A stretch of DNA of 64,000 bases from Prostheceraeus crozeri (taxonomy: Eukaryota > Platyhelminthes > Polycladida > Euryleptidae), in assembly GCA_907163375.1 (NCBI GenBank), contig CAJQUW010001420.1, positions 1,054,001 through 1,118,000 of the forward strand, given 5' to 3'. A model generated the notes under the pieces. It made no database searches and was not told the DNA's origin. It was given only the letters and a program-made list of their open reading frames with translations. The translations under genes and the position numbers were made by a program. Shown in pieces: positions 60,321-64,000 of this stretch (its first letter is position 1; each line of letters opens with the position of its first letter).

Positions 60321-62567
60321 TGCGTGCTTCATCACAAACTGACTGCTTTCTTGGTTCTACAGAGTATGTTTTACAGCGTATTTTAAGTAACTGTAGTATT
60401 TACTACCACTTATTCAGAAGTAGATGACATTGAATGATACCTGAACGCTTATGTGATGATTTCATTAACATTTTGTTTGAATCAAAGCAGATCGGATCTA
60501 GCTTTTTCGGAAGTTAGTGCTGCAATTTCAAGGAAGCTATTGTTTCAGGGCCCTGCTCTCTGTGTTGTTTTACTGCCCAATCGCTTCTGTCACACAAGGA
60601 ATGTTCGATTGCTGGCGGACCTCATAGGCTCTGCCCCACACATTTTCCTTGATCTTCAATGCCACTTTTTGAGCACAATGATTTTCTTTAAGATAGGGAA
60701 CTGTGTCGATGTTGAGAGATGTAAACTAGGCCTGCTGATGATTCCTGATATTGTATGAAATAGCAGCTATTCAGGTCTGCTTCCATTTTTCAACTGAGAA
60801 TGCAACTCAATATTTAATTATTCCATTTACATTGTGTTTGCAAAAAACAGCATTTATTAACTATTGCAGGCGCACTAACTTAGGCGATTCGCCAGTAGTG
60901 TGTTTAAAGAGATATTTAATGAATGCCCGTCGAAATTTCACTAACTTGCTAATTGCAAATCTTATGTTGATGAAGTACGCTGAGAGCCTGCTGAAATAAA
61001 AATCAGTTATGCTGAATGAATTTAGTGAAGCTAATGCGATCCTATTACCTATATTCGATTTTAAGAGTGAAAATCTTCAAAACGAACTGTGTGAAGCTTA
61101 TGAATGTAAACGCGAAATGCACAACATAAGCCTATAATATTATAGAAGCTTCATGCGACACAGATTCAGCAATTTCCTACAATGTTAATTTTTACTAGAC
61201 CAGGTTATTTCTCCCTCAACTTCGATTATGAATCAATTAGGATTTCATGGTTTCACAATGAGAAACCAGACCTCTAACTTGATTTCGTGCACAAGTACAT
61301 TCTATAGTACTGTTTATGAATGCAGTACTCGTATGAATGGCGGATTGCGGATTCTAATTTGCTCGAAGAATACTTACATCTCTAGAAATTGTCGTGGGGT
61401 TCGCAGGCGTTGACTACTTCTGTCCAGGGCTCAACATTGTTATTGTGGCGCCGGTTAAGTTGAATGAAAGTTAATCTTCGGGGTCAGTGAAGCATGATCT
61501 GAACTACACGCAAATCACGGAATTTCTGACGGATTAAATCTCAGTGACGATTTTGAGACTGACAGAAGTCACATGCGGGTACTGCCCATGGTCGAGGAAG
61601 CTGGAACATTGTCAAACTGACCATAATAGACCTACCAGAGTGTGATTAGATTGGCAGACTTCAGCTCCGAATAGTTTAATACTATGAAATGTCAGTGTTG
61701 TTAAAATTAATGTTTTACATTCAATTCAAGATAAACATTATGGAAGCTGTGTGTGCGACGTAAACTGCTTGCATGTATTCAAAGGTTGAATTTAGCAATT
61801 GTAGATCCTCTCAAGGGTGATAAAAAATATTCCGGAGTATCTTGGTCTTGTTCATGCTGCTAGGTGAATAACTATTGCACAAAAAGTGTTCAAATTATCA
61901 GTTTATCAATACTGCAATGATTGAAAATCAGTTAGCTTTGACAGAAAATGAAATGAAATGTGAGGGAGAATATGATTAATTGAAATTTGACTTTATAAGA
62001 AAGCTAAGCGTGTGATGTTCATTAGTCAAGTTTTCAGATCAGGCACGGAAACCAACCGCCTTCGCGGACATGCCTTGAGTTTAGGCCTGCCTGCATAATG
62101 TTGTCATGCACATTAATAGACATAACATGGGGTCGAGTTTTGATTTTTTGTATATTATTGTACTGAGCTGGTGTATTTCTATAGTATCCTATAAACTGTA
62201 TATGCCTTTCTCGGCAGATGACCCCGAGATGGGTAAGTAATGGCTGTAAATTAAACACAATGATAGCCGACGAGTAGTCTTAACTTATTACTTTCGGAAA
62301 ATGAGTAAGTTCAAAACTCCCCAATCAATTTTCAGTAGTCTATATGATTGACAGTTATTGTATATTTTAATTTTACTTATGGACAACCTAAAATATAATA
62401 GGGGAGGTTTGAATTTACTAATTTTCCGAAAATCACCATGATCTCCCGTCATCTGGTCAATTGAGCCTTTGTAAGTACATGTACAACATCAATCACAGCA
62501 GCCATTTCATAAAGACGAATGCATATCGGATGCAACATACGTGAATGTGCGATAGCCGTGAACTGTA
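60321..62567. other. Non-coding stretch
   Basis: Short frames only (for example 60,453-60,758 plus and 62,034-62,258 minus), with no domain signatures and no convincing splice pairs. Confidence 0.4.
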
Positions 62568-62569
62568 TA

Positions 62570-63291
62570 GTCCGGCAGCCAGAACGAGTTTCTGTAGGAA
62601 ACGAGGCCGAAAGTGAGACTTTCACAGGACGATGTACATCCTATGCCTACTTCGAATCGGCACGTCTGCCGAGTTCTAGTGAGCTCCTCTTCTTGTCAGA
62701 CAAGATCAAAGTAAAACACATGTAAATCTAATCGGACGCATATGCAGTTTTTGACTAAAATGAAATTTTCTATGTTTTCTCTAATTAAACAAAAAGTAAT
62801 AAGCACAGAGTCATAATTTCTTGCATGGAACGTCTTCAGGTCATTTCCTATTATGTGCATGTGATATTATCAAACTTCCGATCGGCGATGTATGCAAGAA
62901 TTTGGTTGAATGTGGATAAAGTTGCCCAAAATGTTTGTGTTTGCCGACATTAAGAGGCTCGCCAAATCTAGATGTGTTTAGCTTTATAGATAGGGGTGCA
63001 TGAAGATGAAAGGAAATAACCTGGAGACATTCAATGCCAAAAATTATGACTCTGTGCTTAGTAATTTTCATTTAATTAGAGAAAACATACAAAATTTCGT
63101 TTTAGTCAAAAACAGCAATATGCGTCCGATTGGATTTACATGTATTTTACTTTGATCTTGTCTGACAAGAAGAGGAACTCACTAGAACTCGGCAGACGTG
63201 CCGATTCGTAGTAGACATAGGGTGTACATCGTCCTGTGAAAGTCTCACTTTCGGCCTCGTTCCCTGCAGAAACTCGTTCTGGCTGCCGGAG
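62570..63291. mobile_element. TA-flanked MITE, copy B
   Basis: 722 bp, ends GTCCGGCAGCCAGAACGAGT and its inverted copy, flanked by TA (62,568-62,569 and 63,292-63,293). It is the best preserved of the three copies: the two halves match for about 250 bp, so it is nearly palindromic. No coding capacity. Confidence 0.92.
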
Positions 63292-63857
63292 TAGTATTGG
63301 CAGTACATTTGATGCATTATCTTCGTTAGATATTATAAAAAACTAATTAATTTCAATTAATTGATTGCCGAAAAATTCCAATTTCCATTTATTGATTCCT
63401 CAGCAATTCAATGCTAATTAATTGAATTAAAAATGCAATTAAATTGCAATCAAGGTTCGTTGATCCCTGGATGTTCCGTCCCCTTTACTGTCTGCATGTA
63501 TACGTGTACCACATAGTGATGTCATAACTCAAGCTTCACTTTCCTCTATATCCGCTTAGCGTCATATTCTCCATCTCTGTTGGGTTAGATGATTTCTCTT
63601 CATGAAATACCTCCAGGTGCTCCATGATTATCATATGTGCTGCACATTTTCACAGTGTATAGGCGTCAACAATTATGACTCATGATAAACATGTATTATG
63701 GATTCATAATATAATTGATAGAATGATATTGCTTGCTCATTTAGTTGATTGATTGTCCACCACCTCCAAATTCAATCATTTCCTTGTTTTGACTTCAATT
63801 TCAACTAATTGATTGATATTTTATGAACACTAAAGAAAATTTCACTTGTGTGACGAC
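63292..63857. other. Non-coding stretch with ATTAATTGAATT-type motifs
   Basis: Contains clustered AATTAATT/CAATTAATTG-type motifs at 63,340-63,450. No gene. Confidence 0.4.
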
Positions 63858-64000
63858 GTTTTGTCACAGAATTAGACAGGTCGTCTCTTCTTCTGTTTGA
63901 CTAGAAGGGAAGAAGTGAAACATGTAATACCTACGAAATGGTACAATCTGCTGACATAATACCATAGAAATAGATCAGCCAGTTCAACATTAAACACGAC
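63858..64000 (+). repeat. Interspersed repeat copy, cut by the window edge
   Basis: Plus-strand counterpart of the repeat at 53,640-53,805. Homology continues to the last bases (TTCAACATTAAACACG), so the repeat extends beyond the window. Confidence 0.75.

Overview
The window is nuclear DNA from an animal, most likely a marine invertebrate. It is AT-rich and gene-poor. It has spliced coding exons with GT/AG boundaries, one giant internal exon, an animal-type starch-binding (CBM20) exon, a tRNA-derived SINE, and many decayed transposons typical of invertebrate genomes (BEL/Pao, Penelope-like, LINE, Tc1/mariner, hAT, piggyBac, Harbinger-like). I see no bacterial-style operons, rRNA genes, functional tRNA genes or CRISPR arrays. 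I cannot name the species.

Left third (1-17,600) is a transposon graveyard. In order it holds a hAT-type BED-finger relic; a non-autonomous hAT element with a perfect 8-bp target duplication; a second TIR element whose ends are built from CCCGGGAT repeats; a dead Tc1/mariner copy; a LINE reverse-transcriptase tail; and a complete-length BEL/Pao LTR retrotransposon (8,754-14,483, minus strand). The BEL copy has nearly identical LTRs but broken genes and altered catalytic residues. A palindromic pair of Penelope-like fragments with a GIY-YIG endonuclease domain follows. Between and around these lie degenerate repeats of about 170 bp.

Middle (17,600-40,000) is mostly non-coding. It holds a candidate coding exon region at 22.5-22.9 kb (minus), a roughly 950-bp TIR element with a Cys/His-rich ORF, a LINE tail at 37.3-37.7 kb, and a nearly perfect hairpin with 360-bp arms at 38.6-39.3 kb.

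The main gene is at 40,832-47,085 (minus): a 6,254-nt internal exon with good splice sites at both ends and 2,084 uninterrupted codons. It encodes an acidic Ser-rich N-terminal part and a highly charged Lys/Glu-rich part. The charged part contains an exact-length 342-bp (114-aa) tandem array, which itself contains an 18-aa unit carrying regularly spaced (R/K)(R/K)xS sites. I do not recognise the family.

Right third (47,000-64,000) holds a piggyBac relic with reiterated subterminal repeats, a 100-bp-arm hairpin, and the first coding exon of a CBM20 gene (53,987-54,259, minus). It also has a candidate 3' terminal exon of another minus-strand gene (55,739-55,880), a candidate first coding exon on the plus strand (58,974-59,040), a SINE, and a Harbinger-like relic. 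Three copies of one TA-flanked MITE family (40.1, 54.9 and 62.6 kb) and several shared interspersed repeats tie the right half together. The genes are parts of separate transcription units; nothing suggests they act in one pathway.
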